Assembly: GCA_950106755.1 (NCBI GenBank)
Contig: OX467092.1
Span: 9,734,001 to 9,798,000, forward strand
Direction: 5' to 3'
DNA: 64,000 nucleotides
Origin: Climacium dendroides
Taxonomy: Eukaryota > Streptophyta > Bryopsida > Hypnales > Climaciaceae
The notes beneath the pieces were generated by a model. That model did not search any database. It saw only the letters and a list, made by a program, of their open reading frames with translations, and had not been told where the DNA came from. Below, piece by piece: positions 47,780 through 59,521 of this stretch. Positions within the stretch are counted from its first letter, which is position 1. Each line of letters begins with the position of its first letter. The position numbers were made by a program, and so were the translations under genes.

Positions 47780-48744
47780 CGATTAATTAACCACGCATCT
47801 TGTGCGCCACCGCGCGCCCACGTTGGGCTGGTGTCTGCCGCGCGAGGCCCCAGCGAGCTATTCCAAGAGAGTACGACAGCACAGGCACCACAGAATGTTG
47901 GACGCAACTCTTGTCGATCGATCACTCCGTAATCATCACGAGGGCGAACGATTGACTTTGATTTTCTTCGGTGTACGCTTTTTTTTTTATTGGTTTTAAA
48001 GTGAACCTGTCCATGGACGTGACGGACGCGTGGTTAAACTTTCTTCGAGTCTCGATCGATTTCATTGGGACGAGCTCGCTCGCTGACTCATATATCATCC
48101 GAAAAGTCAAACGCAAATCAAGCTTGGATTAAACAATCCAAAAACTTCCCAACACGGATTTCTTCCGGGCTCTGATATAATGAGGAGGGATGCCGGCCTT
48201 CGATCCGTCTCGCTTTGATTGCCTGCGCGACATGGCAAGCAGACGGATCCCCGGTGAGACGTCGGAAATGTCACCTCTCGCGCGCCTGTTGCTGAGTTGC
48301 GTTACGTTGTGGTCACGTAATTTTAGAACAGTGCAGTAGTTCCATGGCCTGCTGGTTTCAGAACGGCTTGCGGAGGCGTGTGGTGGCTACAATTCTTACT
48401 GGGATGGGATGGGGGAAAATTTATAGCCGCTACAGTTGCAGAACAAAAAGACAAACAAACAATGTGCTGGTGATGAACAACTGAACGTCAGTACGGCATC
48501 TTCAAAGCGCGCAGCAGTAGGTTCGTGATGGATAGGTTCGCCTCTCTCGCACGGCATGCCATACTATTGTATAATAATCAGGAGGGGGGGTGTGGCGCGT
48601 GGTGTGGCGTGGTGTGGCGTGCTCCCCATGCTTGGAAGGTATTATTATTCGGTGGATACCTTGTAGAGATTTACTAGTTAATTCAAGGATTGGGTTTGGG
48701 TGAGGAGCCATACAAGACAAAATTTGTGCATTGTAGGGGGTTCC
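47780..48744. other. GC-rich island with a possible lost first exon
   Basis: CpG-rich DNA with TCGATCGAT motifs (47914, 48053), similar in character to 12620-13490. A small frame at 48190-48339 plus (MPAFDPSRFDCLRDMASRRI...) is followed by CCCGGTGAGA, which would fit a 5' splice site, but no downstream exon is found. A GTGGCGTGGT repeat lies at 48593-48620. The island ends at the TIR element at 48745. Confidence 0.35.
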
Positions 48745-49294
48745 CATAACATTGTTAGCCATCGCTCAAGGGGTGTCCCTTTCCCTTCCCCCGAAAGCAC
48801 GAGCCTCCAACGTGGAATTTATCAACTAACACAAAAATTATAGCATTGAAAATTCATGCATCTGCTCTGAGGAATTCAAAACGTGGCATTGAAAAAGTAC
48901 TGTAGCCAATGATGGTTGTTAACTTCTACTAAGTTCATTGCATCTGCTATGAGAAATTCAAAACGTGCCATTGAAAAAGTATTGTAGCCAGTGATGGTTG
49001 TTAACTTCTACTAAGTTCCCAATGATGATTGTTAACTTCTACTAAGTTCACTACATCTGCTATGAGGAATTCAAAACGTGCCATTGAAAAAGTATTGTAG
49101 CTAGTGATGGTTGTTAACTTCTACTAAATTCACTGTAGTTTGTGCCTACGTCAGTTCACAAATCCATCCCCTCGAAATTATCTGCGCCAACCAATTGAAT
49201 GTTCTAGTCTTAAACTAAATTCCCCCAAGGTATATAAGGGGGAATTTATACCTCCATGTGGGAGGCCATTATTTTGATGGTTAACAATGTTATG
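48745..49294. mobile_element. CATAACAT-ended TIR element, copy 4, carrying a minisatellite
   Basis: The ends are CATAACATTGTTAGCC and GGTTAACAATGTTATG, with the C/G-run block at 49210-49265. The interior was expanded by the tandem array at 48862-49135. Confidence 0.65.
48862..49135. repeat. Minisatellite of about 80 bp, three full units plus one partial
   Basis: Units start CTGCTMTGAG at 48862, 48943 and 49057 and contain GAATTCAAAACGTGSCATTG, AAAGTAYTGTAGC and GGTTGTTAACTTCTACTAA. A 38-bp partial repeat sits between units two and three (about 49019-49056). Confidence 0.85.
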
Positions 49295-49508
49295 CCTTTT
49301 CAAGGATCTACTAAAGGGATTCCCACTTTGTTGGTAAATGATATTGTATGCCAAGTTTACATCTCTTTCATAGTATACAAAAGTAATAACATCGTATGTT
49401 CACTTCTCTCTTTTGTATGTTATGCATAATATTGTATGCCCGAGTAGTGGTCCTCTTTGTAGTGGAAAGGTATTTTGCTTTGGTAGACATGTGGAAGGGA
49501 TTTATTGA

Positions 49509-50377
49509 TTAGCCCCTAAAGTCCCATTGTCCCTAGAGGATACAATGGATTTCAAGTAAGTTCTTATGAGTGCAATTTCGGCAAATTATTTGAAACTATT
49601 TTGTAAAATAGGAATATGATTTCTTATTTCAATTGGGGATCCGGAGCAAAAGTTGTACTATAGTAAGTCCAAATTTCAACTTTGCAAGCAGCCAAAAAAT
49701 CTACAAAAACTTGAAATAAAAATAAGTAAAATTTTCCTCATAAATTGCATTTTGTCTACATGGAGAGTTCTGATTCATTACATTTGGATTTGTGATGTGA
49801 GAATTGTGGAAAATCTTGTTTTGCATGCAATCAATGCATTTTTTGGAAAAATAACATACAGGATTTTTTATAGAGTTCAGTTTTCACATTTTAAAAGAAA
49901 GAAGTTCTACAAGTTTAAATTTTCTTGTTAGAAGAATTCACCCATTTGGAATAGTGTGTTCTAATTCCATCTCGAGCTATTAATGAATTAGTTTTTCTCA
50001 CTATCTTATACTTGTTTCTACATAATAATAATTTTTTAAATACTTTAAAAAAATTATGATAGACTTTCAATTTAATTCTTCATGATGATTTTTTAAAATT
50101 CAAAATATATAGTGCAAAAATTTTAAGTTAAGAGGATTCAAACTTCAAAGTCTTGTAAACTAGCTTGCCATGGTGCTCCAAAACCATGTTTTCTTGCAAT
50201 CTATGGGATCAAAGTTTCTGAAATATCTTCCATACATTTTTATACTAGTCTATCGCAAAATCCTGCCATTAGATATATAAAGATGTTAATTTTTAATTTT
50301 TTTGTGCTTTGCATTAGAAATGGTGGATTTCAACAATTTTTGATGAAAAGAAAGTCACTTGGGATTTTATGGGTTAA
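49509..50377. mobile_element. F1 element, 869-bp copy
   Basis: It begins TTAGCCCCTAAAGTCCCATT and ends CACTTGGGATTTTATGGGTTAA. The interior matches 33108-33696 and the reverse complement of 58659-59521. The frame at 49653-49931 has no domain. Confidence 0.6.
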
Positions 50378-50988
50378 TTCAAGGATTGGGGTGGGTGGGT
50401 GAAGAGCCATGTATGACAATTTTTTTCATTAGATGCAAAACGAAGTCTTCCTTCATTGGTAAACAATGTTATCTGGCACTAAAGTCACTTGCTACATGAG
50501 CTTTCCCATACAATTTTCTCCCGTGCAACTTCTACATAGTGATTGAGGGTTATAATACCAACAATGGTAGAGACTCCACTCGTGGGTGATCACTGCTTGA
50601 ATTTATTATGGTAATCTCTCTCTTTGTTTGAAGATAGAATTTTAATGAGTAGATCAATAAAAAAAAAATTCTAATTGGCAAATGAAATGAGATTTCAATG
50701 CATCAAAGAATACATCATTTGAATATTGTATACAAAGAAGTTATAAAGGGACAAAGTTTTTTTGGTTGCTATTAAAAAATAGTTTCTTCAACAATAGGTA
50801 CATATTGGTGTAGGAAATGTTGATGTTGATGTAGGAGATGTACAAATGAGAACATCTCATTAAATGGTGCTTTAAGACACTTGGCACATTTGGATGCCCC
50901 TACCTTGTGTCTTTCAATGTTGCATTTTTTATTCACAAATCAAAACAAATGCAATTGCAAGAAGACATGAAGAAAAAACACCCACAAT

Positions 50989-51202
50989 TATACTAATAAT
51001 GATATTTAGTGTTATGTTTAATTTTATGTTACTTCTCTACTACTTGACTCGTTTTGATTCTCATTTAGTTAACAAATAGTGTTCAAATTGACATTAAGTG
51101 TAGGTAACATTAATACATGGAATGCTTAACATTTAATGTTGGTAACACTAAATGTAATGTTGACATTTAGAGTTGCAAACACAAAATATCATTATTAGTA
51201 TA
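50989..51202. mobile_element. CACTAAAT-rich mini-element, copy 2, 214 bp
   Basis: TATACTAATAATGATATTT at the left is complemented at the right, with 24 of 25 terminal bases matching. Inside, ACACTAAAT-type motifs occur in both orientations. No clear target duplication. The extended right flank reads TAGTATAGTG, close to a CACTA terminus. Confidence 0.6.
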
Positions 51203-51504
51203 GTGTCAATATCACATCTTCTATGTTGTTACCAAATCTTAAAGTATAAAACCATAACTTCAATTAATCCTTTTTTAGAATGAGATAATTATCTCTCATT
51301 GGATGATGAGAGGCATATTTCTTTCCATATTGTGAAGTTACTTCAATGTTGTAATGCCCTTTAGATCCTTTTAGCTTTACTTGATCATTATTGACCAAGA
51401 TTCAATCATTGAAGTATTGAGACCTTATCAAATAGTGTAAAAACAAAGAATCATTATGTAAAACAACATTCCTTTCTATTATTTAGTCCTTGAAGATTAG
51501 ATGT

Positions 51505-51830
51505 AAGATAGTATATATTCAATATCACATCCTTTGTTACCTTACTAAATCTTAAAATAGAATGTAGTCAACATCACATTACATCCTCTAGTAACTTACC
51601 AACCCCCCATAATGGATTGTAGTCAACATCACCTCACATCATTAGACAATTTACCCACCTATGATGGAATGTAGTCAACATCACATGACATTCTTTGGTA
51701 AAGTACCAAATTCTAGAGAATTGAATTTATACAATATCACAAAATTACATCCTTTGTTAGTTAACCAAATTGTTGAAATCAAACGTACTTGATCAACATC
51801 GCATCTTCTATTATTTGACCAACACTAAGG
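51505..51830. repeat. Degenerate tandem repeat of about 55 bp, six units
   Basis: The phrase GTCAACATCACAT (or TCAATATCACAT) followed by ACATCCT and TTACCAAAT recurs near 51519, 51567, 51622, 51674, 51731 and 51792, spacing about 48-61 bp. The flanks 51203-51504 and 51831-52480 hold nothing else I can identify. Confidence 0.65.
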
Positions 51831-52479
51831 AGATTGGGATGTATTTAATTCAAATCATAGTGTGCCCTCTTATTTTTACTATTTGTGATATCTTTGCCTA
51901 CAAATGTAATAAAGATTTGATTGAACAACACAGTGTTCTACATCATTAAAAGAAATTGTATATCATGCAATATGGGTCCCAAAAATTTCGTTGAAGGCCC
52001 AATTAAATAGGAAGAATTATCCATCATTATTTGAGTTTAGAAAGTTAGGCCACCTCATAACATTCTTTCCAAGATCAACTCAGGTTTTCACTAAGTTTAA
52101 AAGGTCTTGTTCTACCTATAGCTAATAATGTTGCATAGCCATTTCTAATGTTACTATTACATGCAACATTACATAATTGTCAAACTTATTGGTAAACTTT
52201 TATATATGTCAGGATATATACACTATTCAATAAGGAGTATTTGAAATGCTACGATTTCTTACATTTAACTTTTTTTTAGTTTCACCTCTTCTAATCAATA
52301 TCCAAGGATTGGATTTACCCTACTCAAAACCAAACCTTGAATTCTTATTAGGGTAGGCCTACACGTAAGCAAAGCGCACAACTTAGCCACTACTATCAAA
52401 ACTATACACAAAAGATAGGCTCCACCGATTATCTAGTTGTGACAAACAAGTGAGAAAGCCAAAGATTGAAGCTTCACCA

Positions 52480-52825
52480 ATACCACAGGACAAAACCTAT
52501 TGGCAAAGACTCATCCGTCAATCTTGAGGGAATCTACTATGTGTGCAATTCTTACTGTATCCCTCCCCCACCCTACCACTAGGTCCACCCCCACCCGCGC
52601 ATGCCTACACATAAGGAGGCCCGGCCCCTTAAAAGAACATCACTCTTCCTTGAAGTTGCTTCCCTCGCACCCACGTGATTTTAAAAAAACGTTTTGAAAA
52701 AGAAAAAAAGAGAAAAGAGAAAGAAAGAAAAAAAAGAAGAAAAGAAGTAGTTTGATCATAAGTGGGAAAAGGGTTGTCATCCACTGGCTTGACCGTAGAC
52801 TACAGAGTCCTTGAATCCCTCTCGG
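52480..52825. other. Short GC-rich patch then A-rich tract; no gene seen
   Basis: A C-rich segment (52560-52680) is followed by a purine tract of AAAGAGAAAAG type (52680-52750). Frames across it are compositional. Confidence 0.35.
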
Positions 52826-52954
52826 CAGTTTTTTCTTTTTTTTTGGCGATTTGTCACTACCGTCAGACAATTTTAGCCTATCCGAACTAATCCCTCCATA
52901 AATGCGCCACTAGTGTGAGCATGCAAGCCTCTCCTGTTCCAAAAAAAAACACTG
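52826..52954 (+). mobile_element. hAT-type MITE, 129 bp, copy 3
   Basis: It begins CAGTTTTTTC and ends AAAAACACTG, with the shared core. The flanks CCTCTCGG and CCTCTTTT match at only five of eight bases, so the target duplication has decayed or this boundary is a base or two off. Confidence 0.7.
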
Positions 52955-53251
52955 CCTCTTTTGGTGTGGAAGGAACACCGAACCTAATGAATATAGGCTC
53001 GTGCGTATTGGGCCGTAGCTTTGGGGATAAACATTAATGGGTGGGAGAGCTCTGTGTGTGTGTGTCTGTCTCTGTGGACACAGGAAGCTGGTGGTGGGTC
53101 TCCTTCAGTGGTCACGTGATGGATTGGAATCATCAGGAGGAGAGAGTTTTTTCTTATCCTCTTCTGCGAATGCGGACGGACAACCCTGACAACCCTGTGA
53201 AAAGAAAAGGCTCGCAGGCAGGTGGGCTCCCAACTTTTTATACGCCATCAT

Positions 53252-53787
53252 TCATACTACCAAAATCATAACCCCCTATGTAATATCACAAATGCGACCA
53301 TTAATACTAGGGGCTCGTGCTTGCTATCATTGTATCACATAATATTTTGTAAGAATATTTTCAATCATGCATACATAGAAATCGTATTTTCACACAATGT
53401 GATATAACTGAAATAGAGTAGCAGTTTGCAATCACGTTTGTAATAACACTTTTTACAAAGGGTGATATTATAGAAATAATGTAGTCGTTGCAATTGAGGT
53501 GATATTAAAGAGGATCAATATGGTGATATTATAAAGGTAGCAATTCCATTCTAATGTATGTGTATCTTTTATCATATTCATCATTGCATATATTTCATTC
53601 ATCATTCATTAATTTTCTATTGTTTATTTCAGTGTATGCTTAGTTATTAAATAATTTATATGAAGATTTTAGTAATTTTTTTTTCTAAAGATGTATTGAA
53701 ATTCTTGCTCTACATTCTATCTAATACATAAAAATTCTAATGAAGTTCTAATGGTGAATGCGTAGCATAGCAAGCACTATACGCCAA
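53252..53787 (+). mobile_element. Helitron-like element, copy A, internally deleted
   Basis: It begins TCATACTACCAAAATCATAA. Compared with copies B, C and D it lacks about 75 bp near the left and about 240 bp in the middle. Its right end aligns base for base with copy B's end, but the terminal CTAG is CCAA. It lies immediately before copy B in direct orientation. Confidence 0.65.
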
Positions 53788-53790
53788 TCA

Positions 53791-54638
53791 TCATACTACT
53801 AAAATCATAACTCCCTCTGTAATATCACAAATGCGACCATTAATACTAGGGGCTCGTGCTTGCTATCATTGTATTACATATTAGTAAAAATTTGATATAT
53901 TTGAATAGAATGCATGATAATGATTTGGGTAAGTCTTAAAAATAATTATTTTATAAAAATATTTTCAATCATGCATACATAGAAATCGTATTTTCACACA
54001 ATGTGATATTACTAAAATAGAGTAGCAGTTCACAATTACCTATGTAATATCACTTTTTACAAAGGGTGATATTATAGAAATAATGTAGTCATTGCAATTG
54101 AGGTGATATTGAAGAGGATCCATAGGGCGATATTATAAAGGTAGCAATTCCATTGCTTCTCTTGGCTTTACACTTCTTTGCACTTCTATGATTTTATGCT
54201 TTTGTGAGCTTTGAGCTTTCGTGATTTCAATTTTCTATTGCTACTACCAAATGATTTTGAGAAATTTATTCACTTGAAGCGATTTTGAATTCCACATCAA
54301 TTAAGTTGTTCTCAAAGTTTTTGAGATTTATAAGTTTTTCTTTTCAATTCTTCAATTTGAGTTGCCATTTTTTGTAACAATGGAGTCAAATTTCTAATTC
54401 ATTCTAATGTATGTATATCTTTTCTAGTATATACCATTGCATATGTTTCATTCATCATTCAATAAATTTCTATTGTACATTTCAATATATGCTTACTTAA
54501 TAAAAAAATTATACAAAGATTTTAGTCATTTTTAATTGAAGATTTATTGAAATTCTTGCTCATCATTCTATCTAATACATCAAAATTCTAATGAAATTCT
54601 AATGATGAATGCATAGTATAGCAAGTGCCAAACGCTAG
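53791..54638 (+). mobile_element. Helitron-like element, copy B
   Basis: It starts A|TCATACTACTAAAATC and ends ACGCTAG|T. Near the left, CTAGGGGCTCGTGCTTGCTA is the near-complement of the right end (GCATAGCATAGCAAGC...CTAG), a subterminal inverted repeat of about 35 bp. Between lies an array of GTGATATTA motifs. No Rep/helicase coding is present, so it is non-autonomous. Confidence 0.75.
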
Positions 54639-54673
54639 TCATTTATGCAGGAATTGGGATCAATATTGTTGAT

Positions 54674-55245
54674 TTAATCCTGGAGCATCTGGACTCTTCT
54701 CCAGAATTGATGATTTGAAAAAAATCATTATAAAGTGCTATTTGGAAGAATATTTTGGAAGTGATATACAAAGGGAAGTTGTAAGTTTTGAATTTTAGAT
54801 TCCATAGGTATGGTTAGATTCACCAATGCTATCACCAATATTTTTCTATACATTTGGAAAGGGAAATTTCAAAATTCCTTCTAAATTTGATTACAGGCAA
54901 AATATTATCATTTTTGGAGCAAAACTTATCGGAATGGATTCAAAATGAGGTTCTCTTGACATGGTGATTTTTTGAAATTTTTGTGCTCTTTCCATCTGTG
55001 ACCTCATTTTTGCAAACCTAGTTTTGAACTAGAGTCAATGTAATTGGACCACTTGACACACTTCCACATTTGTAATTTTAGAAAAATATGTTACTTTAGT
55101 ATCACCAAATCCAACCATTAGATAAGACAAGAACCTAATCAAGTATCACTCAAAATTAGAATGACTCTCATCCAAGCAGGAATGAGACAGAAATAAGAAT
55201 TTGAATTTGTTCATCGTCTAGAGAATGGACGTCGGAGTACATAAA
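54674..55245 (-). mobile_element. F3 element, copy 2, opposite orientation
   Basis: It begins TTAATCCTGGAGCATCTGGA and runs to GAATGGACGTCGGAGTAC, aligning with the reverse complement of 23861-24450 throughout. Confidence 0.6.
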
Positions 55246-55289
55246 GTGGCCTAGTAGGCTGGATTTATCCCAGGGGGAAAGACGAGATT

Positions 55290-55740
55290 TTTTTCAATTT
55301 TTCATATAAATTTTTATTTGCAAATTTTGAATTCATATTTGCAATTAGAGACCCCAAATTAGCTAGGAGAGAACTAAAGCATATCCTACATATGGCTCAA
55401 AATAGGGAGCATTTTTTTACTTTTATCTTGGGAGAACCCCAAAATCACTCTATTGGGCCTACTCTGTGCTATGGATTTAGTGTCCTATATTAGTGAAGGG
55501 ACTTTCTATTTTTGCATTAAGGTTGTGGTCAAGGAAAACATTGAATTCTTTTATTTGCCATGTAGGATAAATTTTGCAAATTTTGAATTCATATTTGTGA
55601 TTAGAAGAGGTCCCAAATTAGCTAGGAGAAGTGTAGTGGATAAATTAATCAAGCACAAAATAGGGGGTCTTTTTTTTACATGCCCCCCCTGGAATGACTA
55701 TAACAAGTATAACGAGGGGGTCAATTCAACCTGACCTATT
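55290..55740. repeat. Two consecutive CATATTTGCAAT modules
   Basis: GCAAATTTTGAATTCATATTT followed by a CCCAAATTAGCTAGGAGA block occurs at 55318-55375 and again at 55575-55632. Related modules lie near 2510 and 26500. Confidence 0.55.
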
Positions 55741-55857
55741 AGTAGAAAGTTGGTCTTGGAATATTAGAAGGTGGTGCCAAAGTCCCATATGGGCATCAAG
55801 ATTTAGTGTGCTTTCACTTGTATTCTAAACAAGGTTTTTTCTTTCTTTCTTTTGCCA

Positions 55858-56090
55858 AATTACGCTAGAAAAAAAAATTATTTGGTACAAAAATGGCAAT
55901 AAACCATGAAGTTTTCCACTATAAAACTTTGATTCAAAAAGAATCTTGGATGAAATTGCCAAATTATGGATGAAAACAAAATTATGAAGATGTAATATGT
56001 GCTAATGTAATATTTTCTATCCAATATGTGATGAATGTTGAAATTTCATATTGCCACCTTGGCACTTCATAAAAACATGAGAAAAAAAAT
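55858..56090 (-). repeat. Dispersed repeat, inverse copy of 24880-25180
   Basis: It ends GCCACCTTGGCACTTCATAA and aligns with the reverse complement of the 24880 copy. Confidence 0.5.
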
Positions 56091-56130
56091 TCAACTGGTT
56101 CCAAGACCAAGTTTCTACTAGTGACAGTAA

Positions 56131-56361
56131 TTAACCCTTAATGGTCGGACTGGTGACCGCGGAAATCAGCCCTTTTGGAACCGTGTGACATCACCTAGTT
56201 TTAAAAAATAAAAAATAATCATTGGAAGTCAAACTATTGTAGAAGATTTCCCCTTTCCACCCTTAATTCCAAGGATGAATAGTTGCATTTCTGTCCTACA
56301 GAGGGGAATTCCTTGTCATCCATCTGACGCAAAACTGTCTGCCTCAACATTTAAGGGTTAC
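56131..56361. mobile_element. Single F2 element
   Basis: It starts TTAACCCTTAATGGTCGG and ends CAACATTTAAGGGTTAC. It contains CTTTCCACCCTTAATTCC, GGATGAATAGTTGCATTTC and TTGTCATCCATCTGACG. Orientation is the same as at 33749. Confidence 0.65.
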
Positions 56362-56514
56362 CTAATTTTCTTGTCATTTTCAATTAATGAATCTATGAAA
56401 ACCTCACTGCAGTCACTTCAAAGTCAGTGCTCAAAGTCATTTCTTTCCATTAACCTAGTTGGGTTTCTTTCCATTACTTTGCTAGTTTTGATCTGTGCTT
56501 CATTCATCATACTA

Positions 56515-57377
56515 TCATACTACTAAAATCATAAGTCCCTCTGTAATATCACAAATGCTACCATTAATACTAGGGGCTCATGCTTGCTATGCTACACATT
56601 CATTGTATCACATATTAGTAAAAAATTGATATATTTGAATAGAATGCATGACAATGATTTCGATAAGTCTTTAAAATAATTATTTTAAATATTTTGTAAA
56701 AAAAATTTCAATCATGCATACATAGAAATCATATTTTCACACAATGTGATATTACTGAAATAGAGTAGCAATTCACAATCACCTCTATAATATCACTTTT
56801 TACAAAGGGTGATATTATAAAAAAAATATAGTCGTCGCAATTGAGGTGATATTAAAGAGGATCAATATGGTGATATTATAAAGGTAGCAATTCCATTGCT
56901 TTTCTTGGCTTTATACTTCTTTTGCATTTCTATGATTTTGTGCTTTTGTGAGCTTTCAGTTTCTGATTTCAATTTTCTATTGCTACTACCAAATGATTTT
57001 GAGAAATTTATTCAATTGAAGCAATTTTGGATTCTACAACAATTAAGTTGTTCACAAAGTTATTGAGATTTATAAGCTTTTCTTTTCAATTCTTCAATTT
57101 GGATTGCCATTTTTTGTAACAATGGAGTCAAATTTCTAATGCATTCTAATGTATGTGTATCTTTTATAGTATTTACCATTGCATATGTTTCATTCATCAT
57201 CTAATAAATTTCTATTGTTTATATCAATATATTCTTATTTATATAAATTATATGAAGATTTTAGTAATTTTTATCTGAAGATTTATTGAAATTCTTGCTT
57301 TGCATTCTATCTAATACATAAAAATTCTAATGAAATTTTAATGGTGAATGCATAGCATAGCAAGCGCCAACCGCTAA
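56515..57377 (+). mobile_element. Helitron-like element, copy C, 863 bp
   Basis: It starts A|TCATACTACTAAAATC and ends CCGCTAA|T (CTRR). It is near full length and very similar to copy D. Confidence 0.8.
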
Positions 57378-57429
57378 TAGTTAAAGAAAAAATAGAGTTG
57401 ATGTGGACTTCGTAGAAAACTATCTAAGG

Positions 57430-57960
57430 TAGAAGTACCTATTTCGGATAACTTAAGCATTTCAGTGTATATGATTTGGGAAAGTCATGGATGTATAAAA
57501 ATATGGTTGCCGAAGAATGCCAGAAAAAACATAATTTTTTCTTCTAGAATGAATATTTTATTGCATATAAAAAAGAGGATTTTTCATTCGAACCCATTTT
57601 GGTTTTATAGACTCACATATTCTAGTTACCTTTGGCACTTTTCCCTAAGCCAAACAAGAATGAAGAAAGATGAATGGGCAAGAAGGTACAAACAAATAAT
57701 CTTTCTCAATAACGAGTGCATTTACTAATTGCTATTCACAATAGGTCAACCTATGCAACCATCATGAGGGGCTTGTCCAAAATAGGTTCTTCTACCTTAT
57801 GGAGATTTTGGATAATTTATTATTCTTATCCCTGGAATAGATTTTTTTTAAATATTTTAATAAAGGCCACCTGGTTCTCAAAAATCATCCATATTCAAAT
57901 TTTTCCTAGGAAAATTCATTATTTAGTAAAATTTGGAGTATTAGATTTGTAGTTGGAATC
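57430..57960. repeat. Old repeat, partly shared with 6770 and 46480
   Basis: The left part (GATTTGGGAAAG... to TTCATTCGAACCC) is a distant relative of 6770-7150. The frames at 57465-57728 and 57716-57952 are open but unrecognised. Confidence 0.35.
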
Positions 57961-57972
57961 AAGGACTTCTAG

Positions 57973-58340
57973 TTAACCCCCATAGTCTCAAGGCCTTTTT
58001 TCCGTCAAAATCCAATCAAAAATGCCATTTTTATTGCAAAGAGAAAAAGAAAAAATTTAACCATAGGGTCTTGTACTACACTAATATAAGAATGTATGGA
58101 AAAAATTCTAGAAAATTTTGACTGCTTAAAATGCATGATATTTGTGTTTTGAATTGAAGAAACCAAGTTTTTTTTACGTCTCAATCAACTAGATTTTTTG
58201 GCTTTAAATTTTCTTAGCTTAAAATGTTTGCACTATTTATTTTGATTTTCTAAATTTTTTATGTTTAAGAATTGAGTTGAAAATCTAGGAAAAAAAATTC
58301 AACAAAAAAATATTTCATTTTCACTCATTAAAATTTTTTA
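57973..58340. mobile_element. F1 element, left part only
   Basis: It begins TTAACCCCCATAGTCTCAAGG and follows the family through CATAGGGTCTTGTACTACAC. The right terminus is missing. Confidence 0.5.
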
Positions 58341-58658
58341 AGCAAGGTGGATAGCTTGGGATAGCTATTCGCTAAAACTACATATTTACTTTTAAAGTTT
58401 TGGCTTGTATATAACTAATATGATGTAGAATTTAGATTACTTTTTACAGCATTGCCTTTATCTAAATTGACATTGTTCTATTCTATATGTGAATAAGTTT
58501 TGATTGAATTTTTTATGTATAATTTCAACTTATTTTTACAACATAATAATTTCTATAACAAATTTTAGAATATAACTTTCTTAACAATATTCATTTTAAT
58601 ACCCCAAGATTTCATTAAAAAAGATATCCTTTCTTAAAAAACCTAATTTGGTTTTAAA

Positions 58659-59521
58659 TTAACCCCTAAAGGACCAAGGTCTTTTTTCTGCCAAAAAAAC
58701 ACTCAAAACTACCATTTCTATAAAGAAGAGTAAAAAATTTTGAAAATTATTATTTTCAACATCCAACCGTATGATGTTACACCTAACTAGTATGCTAATG
58801 TGTGGAAAAAATTTCAGAAATTTTGACCACATGGATTTTGAGATATCTGCGTTTAAAGTGAAAAAAACAAGTTTTTTTTTGCACATTGCAGAACTGAATT
58901 TTTTACTTTGAACCCTTTTAACTTAAATTTTTTGCAATTGTGAGCTTTAAATCTTTATGGTGGGAAATTAAGTTGAGAATCTAGGGAAAAAAGATTTCAA
59001 AGAAAAAACTTAATTTTTATTCCTAAATAAATTGTTAAATAGAAGTAGGTATGAGATAGAAGCAAAATCTAAATTATTAATTTCTCTAAGATGGAATTAA
59101 AATTCACTTATTCCAATGGTGAGTTTTTTGTAACAAGCAAAATCAACCATGTAGAATTTTTTTTTTTTTAAATGTAGAAATGAATCCTACAAGTAATTTC
59201 TCAAGAAGATGCTCTAATTGGCCAAAAAATAAGATTGTCTATAACTTTTGTATGGCATATCTAAATGGAATGAATCAAAGCTTCCAAGTAGTCAAAAATA
59301 TAACATATGAGAAAGTAATTTGAAAAAAAAAATCGAATTTAAAAAAAAAAATTGCTACCCACTCTTCCCTATTTTGAGCTTATTTGGGTATAACTTTTGC
59401 TCATAGGTACCAATTGGAAAAAAAAATTATATTTCCACGAAGCTAATTAGTTTTCAGTCCATAGGTACCTACCCAAAATCCCATTTGTCCCTTAAATAGA
59501 CAATGGTCCTTTAGGGATTAA
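58659..59521. mobile_element. F1 element, 863-bp copy with TTAA at both ends
   Basis: It begins TTAACCCCTAAAGGACCAAG and ends ATGGTCCTTTAGGGATTAA. Terminal inverted repeat about 18 bp. It has only short, stop-ridden frames. Best example of the family in this window. Confidence 0.7.

Noticed and set aside
48862..49135. Repeat array as a possible CRISPR or gene-family cluster
   Set aside because: The units are near-identical head-to-tail copies without unique spacers and lie inside a TIR element.
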